Assembly (NCBI GenBank): GCA_026786065.1
Contig: JAJAYS010000141.1
Location: forward strand, 1-6,505
Reading direction: 5' to 3'
DNA length: 6,505 nucleotides
Origin: Polaromonas sp.
Lineage (GTDB): Bacteria; Pseudomonadota; Gammaproteobacteria; Burkholderiales; Burkholderiaceae_C
Under the pieces are notes generated by a model. That model saw only the letters and a program-made list of their open reading frames with translations, was not told the DNA's origin and did no database searches. How positions within the stretch are numbered: the first letter of the stretch is position 1; each line of letters opens with the position of its first letter. The position numbers and the translations under genes are program-made. Below, piece after piece: positions 1 to 6,191 of this stretch.

Positions 1-1
1 G

Positions 2-208
2 CAGTACGGCGCGCCGCCGCCCGGCGGCATCGCTTTCGGTCTGGACCGTATCGTCACCATGATGGCCGGTGCCGATTCGATCCGCGACGTGATCGCCTTC
101 CCGAAAACCCAGCGCGCCCAGTGCCTGCTGACCCACGCGCCCAGCCCGGTCGATGAAAAGCAGTTGAAAGAACTCCACATCCGGCTGCGCAACCCGCCGC
201 CGGTTTGA
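2..208 (+). CDS. aspS: Aspartyl-tRNA synthetase, C-terminal end (partial)
   Basis: This is the last 68 codons of the class II enzyme that charges tRNA with aspartate in the cytoplasm; the gene begins outside the window. The fragment carries class II motif 3 (GIAFGLDR, fragment residues 9-16), whose arginine contacts ATP, followed by the very characteristic [10 protein letters not shown] segment and a short tail ending in NPPPV. One detail is odd: the family normally reads PPHGG or PPHAG just before motif 3, but here the codon at 20-22 is CCC, giving PPPGG. A single base change (CAC to CCC) would explain it. The next gene, nudB, follows at once and probably shares the transcript. From the sequence alone I cannot say whether the enzyme is discriminating (Asp only) or non-discriminating (Asp and Asn). 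Confidence 0.95.
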   Translation, partial: QYGAPPPGGIAFGLDRIVTMMAGADSIRDVIAFPKTQRAQCLLTHAPSPVDEKQLKELHIRLRNPPPV

Positions 209-255
209 GGCTGTTGTACACATCGCACCGCACCGCAGCACGGCCTGGGACTTGT

Positions 256-705
256 TTGCAGCTCTTCAAGATTCCCGAGTCGGTGCTGGTGGTGGTGCAC
301 ACGCGCCAGCGCGGGGTGCTGCTGCTTGAGCGCGCCGACCAGCCCGGTTTCTGGCAGAGCGTGACCGGTTCGCGCGATACGCCAGAGGAGCCGCTGCTGC
401 ACACGGCGCGCCGGGAAGTGCTGGAAGAAACCGGGCTGTCTGGCGGCGACGACCAGTGGGGCGACTGGAATCTCTCCAACGTGTATGAGATCTATCCGGT
501 CTGGCGCCAGCGCTACGCGCCTGGCGTGACACACAACACCGAACATGTTTTTGGCTTGTGCCTTCCCGAACGCCTTGCGCCGACGCTGAACCCGCGTGAA
601 CACCTGGCCTGGCGATGGCTGGACTGGCGCGAGGCCGCCGACCTGTGCTTTTCACCATCGAATGCCGAAGCCATCCTGATGCTGCCGCGCTTTGCCCCGG
701 CCTGA
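256..705 (+). CDS. nudB: Dihydroneopterin triphosphate pyrophosphatase (NudB, Nudix hydrolase)
   Basis: NudB removes pyrophosphate from 7,8-dihydroneopterin triphosphate, the product of GTP cyclohydrolase I, in folate synthesis; it also hydrolyses dATP. The N-terminus MQLFKIPESVLVVVHT, the LLLERAD and WQSVTGS segments and the Nudix box at residues 38-61 (G38, E45, RE at 53-54, VLEETGL) identify it. Relative to the classical spacing G-x5-E-x7-RE, the box has one extra residue between G38 and E45. I recall this from other betaproteobacterial NudB proteins, so it is not taken as damage. I chose the TTG at 256 because it gives 149 residues, close to the 150 of E. coli NudB, and starts right at the conserved KIPESV block. 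The frame stays open back to a TTG at 205 that overlaps the aspS stop (TTGA); that start would support translational coupling but adds 17 residues the family lacks. Neither start has a clear ribosome binding site. Confidence 0.9.
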   Translation: MQLFKIPESVLVVVHTRQRGVLLLERADQPGFWQSVTGSRDTPEEPLLHTARREVLEETGLSGGDDQWGDWNLSNVYEIYPVWRQRYAPGVTHNTEHVFGLCLPERLAPTLNPREHLAWRWLDWREAADLCFSPSNAEAILMLPRFAPA

Positions 706-740
706 TCGGCGCGCCTTGCGCTCTGGGCAGATTTAGAAGC

Positions 741-812
741 CTTGCTGTCGCTATCAAATCAGGAGCAGCTTGCGCCCGTAATTGTTGGTTTATAAGCCAA
801 AATTGCTTGAAT
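741..812. repeat. Degenerate intergenic hairpin repeat, copy 1
   Basis: Bases 748-777 match bases 2899-2928 at 22 of 30 positions without a gap (both begin TCGCTAT and end with CGCCC), and both lie in gaps between genes. In the other copy, GCTAT pairs with ATAGC. Here the left arm (750-754) is intact but the right arm has decayed, leaving only three base pairs, so this looks like an old copy. From memory, short AT-rich elements with GCTAT...ATAGCTGNNTGCGC are common between genes in Acidovorax, Polaromonas and Rhodoferax; I could not check that here. The outer limits are approximate. Confidence 0.6.
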
Positions 813-819
813 TGTTAAT

Positions 820-838
820 GGTCGCCCGGTTGGCGACC
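820..838. promoter_or_regulatory. Perfect 7-bp dyad upstream of folE
   Basis: GGTCGCC (820-826) and GGCGACC (832-838) are exact inverted complements separated by five bases (CGGTT). No T-run follows, so it does not look like an intrinsic terminator for nudB. It ends three bases before a possible extended -10 element and would occupy the -35 region, a usual place for a repressor or activator site. If transcription starts further upstream, it would instead form an RNA hairpin in the folE leader. The structure is seen directly; its role is inferred. Confidence 0.45.
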
Positions 839-841
839 GGC

Positions 842-850
842 TGGTAATAT
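842..850 (+). promoter_or_regulatory. Possible extended -10 promoter for folE
   Basis: TGGTAATAT fits the extended -10 form TGnTANNNT, with TAATAT as the hexamer at 845-850. No acceptable -35 hexamer lies 16-18 bases upstream, where the dyad sits, but extended -10 promoters can work without one. Transcription would begin near 857, giving an almost leaderless folE message whose first codon would be the ATG at 856 or 862. This is a pattern match only. Confidence 0.3.
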
Positions 851-861
851 GGGACATGCTT

Positions 862-1578
862 ATGAAATCCACCACGCCCGACGGCGCCGCGCTCGACGCC
901 GGCAAGCCGGTTTCCGCCAAGATACGCGAGCGGCTGGCCCAGTCCAGAAAACGCTTCCACGCGAACGACAACATTGCCGGCTTCATCGAACCGGGCGAAC
1001 TTGAGCAACTGCTTGACGAGGTCGAGCTGAAGATGCAGGGCGTGCTGGACAGCCTGGTCATCGACACGGTGGGCGACCACAACACCAACAATACGGCCCG
1101 GCGTGTGGCCAAGATGTACGTCAACGAGGTGTTCAGGGGCCGCTACGTCGCGCCCCCGGCCATCACCGAGTTTCCGAACGCCGAGCACTTAAACGAGTTG
1201 ATGATCGTCGGCCCGCTGACGGTGCGCTCGGCCTGCAGCCACCACTTTTGCCCGGTGATCGGCAAGGTCTGGATCGGCGTGATGCCCAACGAGCACACCA
1301 ACGTCATCGGGCTCTCCAAATACGCGCGGCTGGCCGATTGGGTGATGGGCCGGCCGCAGATCCAGGAAGAGGCGGTGGTCCAGCTGGCCGATCTGATCAT
1401 GGAGAAAACCCAGCCCGACGGCCTTGCCATCGTGATGGAGGCGAGCCACTACTGCATGGCTTGGCGCGGCGTCAAGGACATGGACAGCAAGATGATCAAT
1501 TCGGTAATGCGCGGCGTTTTCCTGAAGGACCCGAACCTGCGCCGCGAGTTTCTGGCGCTGATTCCAAAGAAAGGCTGA
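862..1578 (+). CDS. folE: GTP cyclohydrolase I (FolE1)
   Basis: The enzyme opens and rearranges the GTP ring to give 7,8-dihydroneopterin triphosphate, the first step of tetrahydrofolate and other pterin synthesis. The family forms a cytoplasmic zinc homodecamer. Zinc ligands and catalytic histidines are visible: C125, H127 and H128 (CSHH) and C198 (HYC), matching C110, H112, H113 and C181 of E. coli. Q168, E169, H196 and R202 match its substrate-site residues. The C-terminal half (VIGLSKYARLADW to MINSVMRG) is typical of the betaproteobacterial branch; E. coli has threonines where this one has MINS. With an N-terminal arm of about 35 residues, the protein has 238 residues, against about 220 in E. 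coli. The ATG at 862 is preferred because GGGA (851-854) lies seven bases upstream; it lies only one base from the in-frame ATG at 856, which would add two residues. The BLUF gene starts two bases after the stop, so the two are probably co-transcribed and perhaps translationally coupled. Confidence 0.95.
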   Translation: MKSTTPDGAALDAGKPVSAKIRERLAQSRKRFHANDNIAGFIEPGELEQLLDEVELKMQGVLDSLVIDTVGDHNTNNTARRVAKMYVNEVFRGRYVAPPAITEFPNAEHLNELMIVGPLTVRSACSHHFCPVIGKVWIGVMPNEHTNVIGLSKYARLADWVMGRPQIQEEAVVQLADLIMEKTQPDGLAIVMEASHYCMAWRGVKDMDSKMINSVMRGVFLKDPNLRREFLALIPKKG

Positions 1579-1580
1579 TC

Positions 1581-2003
1581 ATGCTGGTTCGTTTGCTGTA
1601 TGCGAGTCGCGCGCTCGACCCTCGCTCCGAGGCCATCGACGCAATCTTGGCCCAGTCGCGCCAACACAACCCGGCCTGCGGCATCACCGGCATCCTCTGT
1701 TACGGCGGCGGCATTTTTCTGCAGGCCATAGAAGGCGGACGCAACGCGGTCAGCGAGCTGTACGGCCACATCCAGCGCGACGCCCGCCACCGTGAAGTGG
1801 TGCTACTCGACTTTGAGGAAATCAGCGAGCGCCGCTTCAGCGGTTGGACCATGGGGCAGGTCAACATGCTCAAGCTCAACCATTCGATCCTGCTGAAGTA
1901 CTCCGAAAAGCCCGAGCTGGATCCGTACTCGGTGTCGGGCAAGGTCTCGATGGCGCTGCTCGAAGAGCTGATGGCCACCGCGTCCATCATCGGCCGGGTT
2001 TGA
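1581..2003 (+). CDS. Single-domain BLUF blue-light photoreceptor (FAD-binding)
   Basis: BLUF domains bind FAD and sense blue light by rearranging hydrogen bonds around the flavin. The 140-residue protein is essentially one BLUF domain (residues 1-93) plus a short C-terminal helical tail (about 94-140). All residues needed for the photocycle are visible: Y7 (LLYAS), N30 (QHNPACGITG), Q48 (FLQAIEG), and W89 and M91 (SGWTMG), matching Y21, N45, Q63, W104 and M106 of AppA. There is no attached EAL, GGDEF or other output domain, so any signal must pass through a partner protein, as for the short BLUF proteins BlrB, PixD/Slr1694 and Tll0078. The start is supported by AAAGG (1570-1574) six bases upstream. 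Its position two bases after folE and seven bases before a DUF429 gene suggests an operon and raises the possibility that light influences pterin synthesis. That link is inference. Confidence 0.92.
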   Translation: MLVRLLYASRALDPRSEAIDAILAQSRQHNPACGITGILCYGGGIFLQAIEGGRNAVSELYGHIQRDARHREVVLLDFEEISERRFSGWTMGQVNMLKLNHSILLKYSEKPELDPYSVSGKVSMALLEELMATASIIGRV

Positions 2004-2010
2004 CGCTGCC

Positions 2011-2832
2011 TTGAGCGGTACGGGCCTGCTGGTCGGCTGCGACTTTTCATCCAGCCCGACGCGCCGCAAACCCATCGTCATCGCGTCCGGCTCGGCCGAA
2101 AAAGGGCGGGTGCTGCTGCAGCGGCTGGAGCGGCTCGAATCGCTCGGTGACTTTGCCGCCTGGCTGGCGCAGCCGCGCAGCTGGATCGGCGGCTTTGACT
2201 TGCCGTTCGGCCTGCCGCGCCAATTGGTCGAGCAGCTTGGCTGGCCGCTTCAGTGGCCCGAGTTAATGGGCCATTACGCAGCGCTGTCGCGCAGCGACAT
2301 CCGCCAGCGCTTTGCCGCGTTTTGCGCTGCGCGGCCAGTCGGCGGCAAGTTCGCCCACCGCGCTACCGATCTCCCGGCCGGCTCCAGCCCCTCGATGAAA
2401 TGGGTCAATCCGCCTGTGGCGCTGATGCTGCACGCTGGCGTGCCGCTGCTGCTGGCGGCGGGCGTGCACCTGCCAGGGCTGCATGCGGGCGACCGGGCCC
2501 GCGTGGCGCTGGAGGCTTATCCCGGTCTGCTGGCGCGCGAGCTGATCGGCCGCCGTTCCTACAAAGCCGACGACAAGGCCCGCCAGACGCCGGAGCGCCT
2601 GATTGCGCGCAAGGACATCATGACCGGGCTCGAACACGGCCAGACCCGGCTGGGTCTGCGTCTGAAGACCAGCCACGCGCAGCAGGGCGTGCTGGTGGGC
2701 GATGCCAGTGGCGACGCGCTCGACGCGGTGCTCTGCCTGATGCAGGCCGCATGGGGCGCGCAGCACGGCGCGCCGCTCTACGGGCTGCCGCCCGGCGCCG
2801 ATTCGCTCGAAGGGTGGATCCTGACTGCCTGA
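2011..2832 (+). CDS. DUF429 family protein, predicted RNase H-fold nuclease
   Basis: The 273-residue product has the hallmarks of DUF429, a family of unknown function predicted to adopt an RNase H-like nuclease fold. These are an N-terminal GCDFS strand with D11, an IGGFDLPFG motif with D63, an LEAYPG motif with E168, a basic SYK segment just after it, and a C-terminal DASGDALDAVLCLMQAAW helix with D231, D235 and D238. The spaced acidic residues would suit metal binding, but no activity has been shown to my knowledge. The TTG start at 2011 is the best one available: an in-frame TGA at 1969-1971 closes the frame upstream, and the conserved strand begins only six residues in. No convincing ribosome binding site precedes it, so translation may depend on ribosomes finishing the BLUF gene seven bases earlier. 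It is probably the last gene of the folE group. Confidence 0.8.
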   Translation: MSGTGLLVGCDFSSSPTRRKPIVIASGSAEKGRVLLQRLERLESLGDFAAWLAQPRSWIGGFDLPFGLPRQLVEQLGWPLQWPELMGHYAALSRSDIRQRFAAFCAARPVGGKFAHRATDLPAGSSPSMKWVNPPVALMLHAGVPLLLAAGVHLPGLHAGDRARVALEAYPGLLARELIGRRSYKADDKARQTPERLIARKDIMTGLEHGQTRLGLRLKTSHAQQGVLVGDASGDALDAVLCLMQAAWGAQHGAPLYGLPPGADSLEGWILTA

Positions 2833-2884
2833 CCGACTGGCGTGCCGGGGCAGCCTGAGCGCGTAAAAGCCGTGACCGTTCCAG

Positions 2885-2955
2885 GAGGGCTTTCGCAGTC
2901 GCTATAAAAATAATAGCTGTTTACGCCCATTTTTAGAGGGCCTAAGCTTTAAATC
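2885..2955. repeat. Intergenic hairpin repeat, copy 2
   Basis: This is the better-preserved copy of the element at 741-812. GCTAT (2901-2905) pairs with ATAGC (2913-2917) around a seven-base AT loop, and GCCC (2925-2928) can pair with GGGC (2938-2941) around nine bases, making two adjacent hairpins. It lies 53 bases after the DUF429 stop and about 90 bases before the cupin start. It could act as a transcript end or mRNA stabiliser for the upstream operon. No long T-run follows, so I do not call it a terminator. Confidence 0.6.
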
Positions 2956-3034
2956 GTTATCAACCTCGCGCCTTTTTGTTGGTTGCCGTGCGTGCATCCA
3001 TGCGGCCTTCGCGCATAAGATGAGGGCAAACTTC

Positions 3035-3039
3035 AGGAG
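3035..3039 (+). promoter_or_regulatory. Ribosome binding site of the cupin gene
   Basis: AGGAG ends seven bases before the ATG at 3047, the best Shine-Dalgarno match in the window. It decides between this ATG and the in-frame ATG at 3020, which would place the site inside the coding sequence. Confidence 0.75.
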
Positions 3040-3046
3040 TCGCCTC

Positions 3047-3376
3047 ATGGCTATTGCGCACGCTGCTTCCGGGCAGGTCATCGACCTGCTCCCCACGGCT
3101 GGACCGCTGACCGAATCGCGCACCGTTGCGCTGTTCAAAAGCGAGGGACTTGAGCTGATGCGACTGGTGCTGCCCCAGGGCAAAACGCTGGCGCCGCACA
3201 GCGTAAAGGGCGACATCACGGTGCAGTGTCTGGCTGGTGAAGTCAATTTTTTTGCTGCGGGTGAAGTGCGCCGGATCAAATCCGGACAGCTGCTTTGGCT
3301 CGAAGGCGGCGTCGAGCATTCGCTGACCGCCGTCGTCGATGCGCAGGTGCTGCTGACGATCGTCCTCCCCAAATAG
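3047..3376 (+). CDS. Small single-domain cupin protein
   Basis: The 109-residue protein is one cupin beta-barrel. Motif 1 is G45-x5-H51 running to G64 (LAPHSVKGDITVQCLAGEV) and motif 2 is G80-x5-EGG-x2-H91. The usual second histidine of HxH is V53 and the usual motif 1 glutamate is absent, so only H51 and H91 remain of the common metal ligands. The barrel may therefore bind metal weakly or serve as a small-molecule sensor. The wording resembles a group of stand-alone bacterial cupins of unknown function. There is no signal peptide or DNA-binding domain, so it is probably cytoplasmic. It is preceded by a 214-base gap and followed by a 126-base gap, so it may be transcribed alone. I cannot name a substrate. 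Confidence 0.8.
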   Translation: MAIAHAASGQVIDLLPTAGPLTESRTVALFKSEGLELMRLVLPQGKTLAPHSVKGDITVQCLAGEVNFFAAGEVRRIKSGQLLWLEGGVEHSLTAVVDAQVLLTIVLPK

Positions 3377-3401
3377 CCAACAGCGCGCCGAAGCGGCCGT
3401 T

Positions 3402-3427
3402 GCGCCAGTGGCAGGTGCCATGTGCGC
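3402..3427 (+). other. Imperfect hairpin after the cupin gene
   Basis: TGGC (3409-3412) and GCCA (3417-3420) pair around AGGT, and GCGC on each side (3402-3405, 3424-3427) can extend the stem across a three-by-three internal loop. It starts 26 bases after the cupin stop, a plausible place for transcript termination, but no T-run follows. It could equally be chance in GC-rich DNA. Confidence 0.25.
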
Positions 3428-3502
3428 GCTGCGCCGCCTGATTGGCTTCGATCTTGCATAAGTAGGGTTCCCCCTTCCCTTTACTTTTGCAAAAGGTCGC
3501 CA

Positions 3503-4597
3503 ATGAACAAACGTCGATTCATCGCCACTGGCCTGGCCGGTGCGGTTGCAGCCGTGTCCGTGCCCGCGCTGGCCCAAACCAGCCCCAGCGTCCGCTGGCG
3601 CATGGCCTCGAGCTTCCCGAAAAGCCTGGACACCATTTATGGCGGCGGGGAGGTGCTGGCCAAGCGGGTCAGCGACATCACCGGCGGAAAATTCCAGATT
3701 TCGGTGCATGCCGCTGGCGAGCTGGTGCCTGCTTTTGGTGTGGTGGACGCAGTGCAGGCCAACAGCGTCGAGTGCGCGCACACGGCCAGCTACTACTTCG
3801 TCGGCAAAAACAAGGCTTTCGGCTTCGACACCACCTTGCCTTTCGGCATGAACCAGCGCCAGCAGAACGCCTGGATGTACCACGGCGGCGGGCTGGCTCT
3901 GGTGCAGGACTTCATGAAGGAGTACGGCATCGTCACCTTTCCGGGCGGCAACACCGGGGTGCAGATGGGTGGCTGGTTCAGGAAAGAAATCAAGACGGTC
4001 GCCGACCTGAAGGGCCTGAAGATGCGCATCGCCGGCCTGGGCGGCGAGGTCATGACGCGTCTTGGTGCGGTGCCGCAGCAAATCGCCGGCGGCGAGATCT
4101 ACCAGGCCCTTGAAAAGGGCACCATCGACGCGGCTGAATGGGTCGGCCCTTACGACGACGAAAAGCTCGGCTTTAACAAGGTCGCCCCGCATTACTATTA
4201 CCCGGGCTGGTGGGAAAGCAATTCGATGTATTCGTTTTACGTCAACAGCAAGGTATGGGAAGGGCTCCCCAAGGAGTACCAGGCGGCCTTTGAGGCCGCA
4301 GCGGCCGAAGCCAACATAGACATGATGGCCAAGTACGACTTCAAAAACCCGCCCGCGCTGCGTCGGCTCGTCGGCAGCGGCACCAAACTGCACGCCTATC
4401 CGCTGGATTTGATGAAGGCGGCGCAGAACGCGGCGTTCGCGCTTTACGAAGAAGAATCGTCGAAAAACCCGGCGTTTCGCAAACTCTACGAGCCGTGGAA
4501 GAAGTTCCGGGCCGAGGTCATGCTCTGGCACCGTTTTGCTGAAAGCAGCTACTCGAATTTTGTGCTGAACAACCCGCCAACCACCATTAAGGGCTGA
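3503..4597 (+). CDS. TRAP transporter solute-binding protein, TakP-like (DctP family)
   Basis: This is the periplasmic protein that captures a small organic acid and delivers it to a TRAP (ion-driven) importer. Residues 1-24 are a signal peptide ending in PALA before Q25; the leading KRRFI could suit the Tat as well as the Sec route. The mature 340 residues follow the alpha-keto-acid binder TakP of Rhodobacter sphaeroides closely in several blocks: ASSFPKSLDTI, AGELVP, PGGNTGVQMGGWFR (147-160), KMRIAG with R175, EWVGPYDDEKLGF (from E212) and YYYPGWWE. Q154, R175, E212 and W213 fall in the segments that hold the carboxylate and sodium in TakP, so pyruvate or another 2-oxo acid is a reasonable guess. 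AAAAGG (3491-3496) supports the ATG at 3503 over an upstream in-frame start at 3422, which would place non-signal residues before the leader. No dctQ or dctM genes lie beside it: it is followed by gpsA on the other strand. Confidence 0.92.
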   Translation: MNKRRFIATGLAGAVAAVSVPALAQTSPSVRWRMASSFPKSLDTIYGGGEVLAKRVSDITGGKFQISVHAAGELVPAFGVVDAVQANSVECAHTASYYFVGKNKAFGFDTTLPFGMNQRQQNAWMYHGGGLALVQDFMKEYGIVTFPGGNTGVQMGGWFRKEIKTVADLKGLKMRIAGLGGEVMTRLGAVPQQIAGGEIYQALEKGTIDAAEWVGPYDDEKLGFNKVAPHYYYPGWWESNSMYSFYVNSKVWEGLPKEYQAAFEAAAAEANIDMMAKYDFKNPPALRRLVGSGTKLHAYPLDLMKAAQNAAFALYEEESSKNPAFRKLYEPWKKFRAEVMLWHRFAESSYSNFVLNNPPTTIKG

Positions 4598-4616
4598 CTG
4601 CAGGCTAGCGCTGCCG

Positions 4617-4635
4617 CTCTGCAGCTCTGCAGCTC
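4617..4635. repeat. Tandem CTCTGCAG repeat between convergent genes
   Basis: CTCTGCAG occurs twice head to tail, followed by CTC, at the junction where the TRAP gene and gpsA meet; the last bases overlap the gpsA stop codon. GCTGC (4610-4614) can pair with GCAGC (4621-4625) around six bases, so the junction could fold in either transcript. There is no T-run on either strand, so a two-way terminator is only a possibility. Confidence 0.35.
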
Positions 4636-5674
4636 AGCCTTCGCGCGTGGCTTCGCGTGCCATCAGTGCGGCGACGGCCCCGCTGGCCGTCAAGGTGCCG
4701 TCAAGCAGCGCGACGACCGCTTCGGTAATCGGCATCGGAACCCGGAGCAGCTCGGCCCGCTGAGCGACTGTGCGTGCGCTGTACACCCCCTCGGCCACAT
4801 GGCCCAGCGAGGCCACGGCCTGCGCTAGTGTCTGGCCGTGTGCCAACTGCAGGCCCACCTTGCGGTTGCGACTTAAATCCCCGGTGGCGGTCAGCACCAG
4901 GTCGCCCAGCCCCGACAGACCGGTAAAGGTTTCAGCGCGGGCGCCCAGCGCCACGCCGAGTCGCGTCATTTCAGTCAGGCCGCGCGTGATCAAGGCGGCC
5001 CGTGCATTCAGGCCGAGTTCCAGCCCGTCACACAGGCCGGTCGCGATTGCCAGCACGTTCTTGACGGCGCCGCCGACTTCAACACCGACGATGTCGTCGT
5101 TGGCATAGACCCGCAGGCTGCGGTTGTGGAAGGCCGCAACCAGCAGCTCCCGCACGCTTGCGTGCCGGCTCGCGGCGACCAGCGCGGTCGGCTTGCCGCG
5201 CGCGACCTCCTGCGCAAAGCTGGGTCCGCTCAACACGCCCGCCTTCAGTCGTGGCGCAACCTGCGCCCTTATTTCATCGACCATCAAGCCGAATGGTGCG
5301 GCTGCGCTGGCCGGGAGTGTCGGCGCCTGAGCTGCCTCGAAGCCCTTGCTCAACCAGACTACCGGCACCGTGACGTGCTGCAGTTGCGCAAGCAGGCCGC
5401 GTGCCGCCGACACTGGGGTTGCCAGCACGATCAGGTCCTGGCCGTCGGCAGCGTCGAGCAGCGACGCGCTGCCGCCGACGAACTGCAGCGACGCGGGCAG
5501 CGCAACCCCAGGAAGATAGCGAGAGTTAATGCGTGCGCCGCGCAACTGCTGCAGCAACGCTGCATCGCGTGCCCACAGCGTCACAGTGTGTGCCGGGCCC
5601 GACTGCGGAACGATAGCGGCGCCGCAAGCCAATGCCGTACCCCAGGCGCCTGCGCCGACGACCAGCAGCTTCAT
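4634..5674 (-). CDS. gpsA: Glycerol-3-phosphate dehydrogenase [NAD(P)+] (GpsA)
   Basis: GpsA reduces dihydroxyacetone phosphate to sn-glycerol 3-phosphate in the cytoplasm, supplying the backbone of membrane phospholipids. The 346-residue protein starts directly with the nucleotide-binding Rossmann loop ([11 protein letters not shown], residues 6-16). It continues with LSKGFE containing K110, [15 protein letters not shown] (150-164), [14 protein letters not shown] with the catalytic lysine K205, [16 protein letters not shown] with D258, and SRNRKVG (268-274). These are all family signatures in the expected order, and the length is close to E. coli GpsA (339). The start is fixed by the Rossmann loop; no good ribosome binding site precedes it. 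It lies 40 bases downstream of secB and is probably co-transcribed with it, as in many proteobacteria. The 3' end faces the TRAP gene. Confidence 0.97.
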   Translation of the reverse strand: MKLLVVGAGAWGTALACGAAIVPQSGPAHTVTLWARDAALLQQLRGARINSRYLPGVALPASLQFVGGSASLLDAADGQDLIVLATPVSAARGLLAQLQHVTVPVVWLSKGFEAAQAPTLPASAAAPFGLMVDEIRAQVAPRLKAGVLSGPSFAQEVARGKPTALVAASRHASVRELLVAAFHNRSLRVYANDDIVGVEVGGAVKNVLAIATGLCDGLELGLNARAALITRGLTEMTRLGVALGARAETFTGLSGLGDLVLTATGDLSRNRKVGLQLAHGQTLAQAVASLGHVAEGVYSARTVAQRAELLRVPMPITEAVVALLDGTLTASGAVAALMAREATREG

Positions 5675-5714
5675 CGGGCTACCAAGGCGAATGCCAAAGG
5701 TCGGCGAATCGCGG

Positions 5715-6191
5715 TCAAACGATGATCTGTGGCGCCTCGGCGGCAGCCTGGGCGGCGGCGCCAGCTTGTTGCTGTTGCTGCTCGTACATTGCCTGGAAAT
5801 TAATCTCCGACAGATGCACCGGCGGAAAGCCGCCGCGCTGGATCACGTCGGCCACGTTGCCGCGAAGGTAGGGATAGACGATCTGCGGGCAGGCAATCCC
5901 GAGAATCGCACCCAGTTGATCGTTTTGCATGTTGCGGATTTCGAAGATGCCTGCCTGCTTCGCCTCGACCATGAAGACCGTCTTGTCGCCGATGCTGGTA
6001 TGAATCGTCGCTGTTACGCTGACTTCAAACACGCCGTCGCTAACTGGGGTGGCATCGACGCCGAGCTGGATGTCAACCTTCGGTTGCTCGGCATTGAGCA
6101 GGATGGCCGGCGAATTAGGCTGCTCCAGAGACACGTCTTTGAGATAGACGCGCTGGATCTGGAATACCGGGTCGAGTGTGGCTTCTGCCAT
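5715..6191 (-). CDS. secB: Protein-export chaperone SecB
   Basis: SecB is a cytoplasmic homotetramer that keeps precursor proteins unfolded and hands them to SecA at the Sec translocon. The 158-residue product (E. coli has 155) shows [15 protein letters not shown] (14-28), FEIRNM (83-88) and the conserved [32 protein letters not shown] block (101-132). The tail after residue 136 is glutamine- and alanine-rich (five consecutive glutamines, then an Ala-rich stretch) and ends in APQIIV. The start ATG is followed by [13 protein letters not shown], the usual short N-terminus, but has no strong ribosome binding site. In transcription order it sits between grxC and gpsA, an arrangement also found in E. 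coli. Confidence 0.97.
   Translation of the reverse strand: MAEATLDPVFQIQRVYLKDVSLEQPNSPAILLNAEQPKVDIQLGVDATPVSDGVFEVSVTATIHTSIGDKTVFMVEAKQAGIFEIRNMQNDQLGAILGIACPQIVYPYLRGNVADVIQRGGFPPVHLSEINFQAMYEQQQQQAGAAAQAAAEAPQIIV

Noticed and set aside
1248..1580. In-frame upstream extension of the BLUF gene across the end of folE
   Set aside because: The extension is low-complexity Arg/Gly-rich shadow of folE; the BLUF domain begins precisely at the ATG at 1581, which has a ribosome binding site.
3013..3462. GCATAAG upstream of both the cupin (3013-3019) and the TRAP gene (3456-3462) as a shared -10 element
   Set aside because: No suitable -35 box lies at the right distance in either case, and a shared seven-base word is easily chance.
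2960..4531. A 523-codon open frame on the minus strand opposite the cupin and TRAP genes
   Set aside because: It is antisense to two well-supported genes in GC-rich DNA, its translation shows no recognisable domain and is rich in His, Arg, Ala and Val as expected of a shadow frame, and it crosses an intergenic gap.
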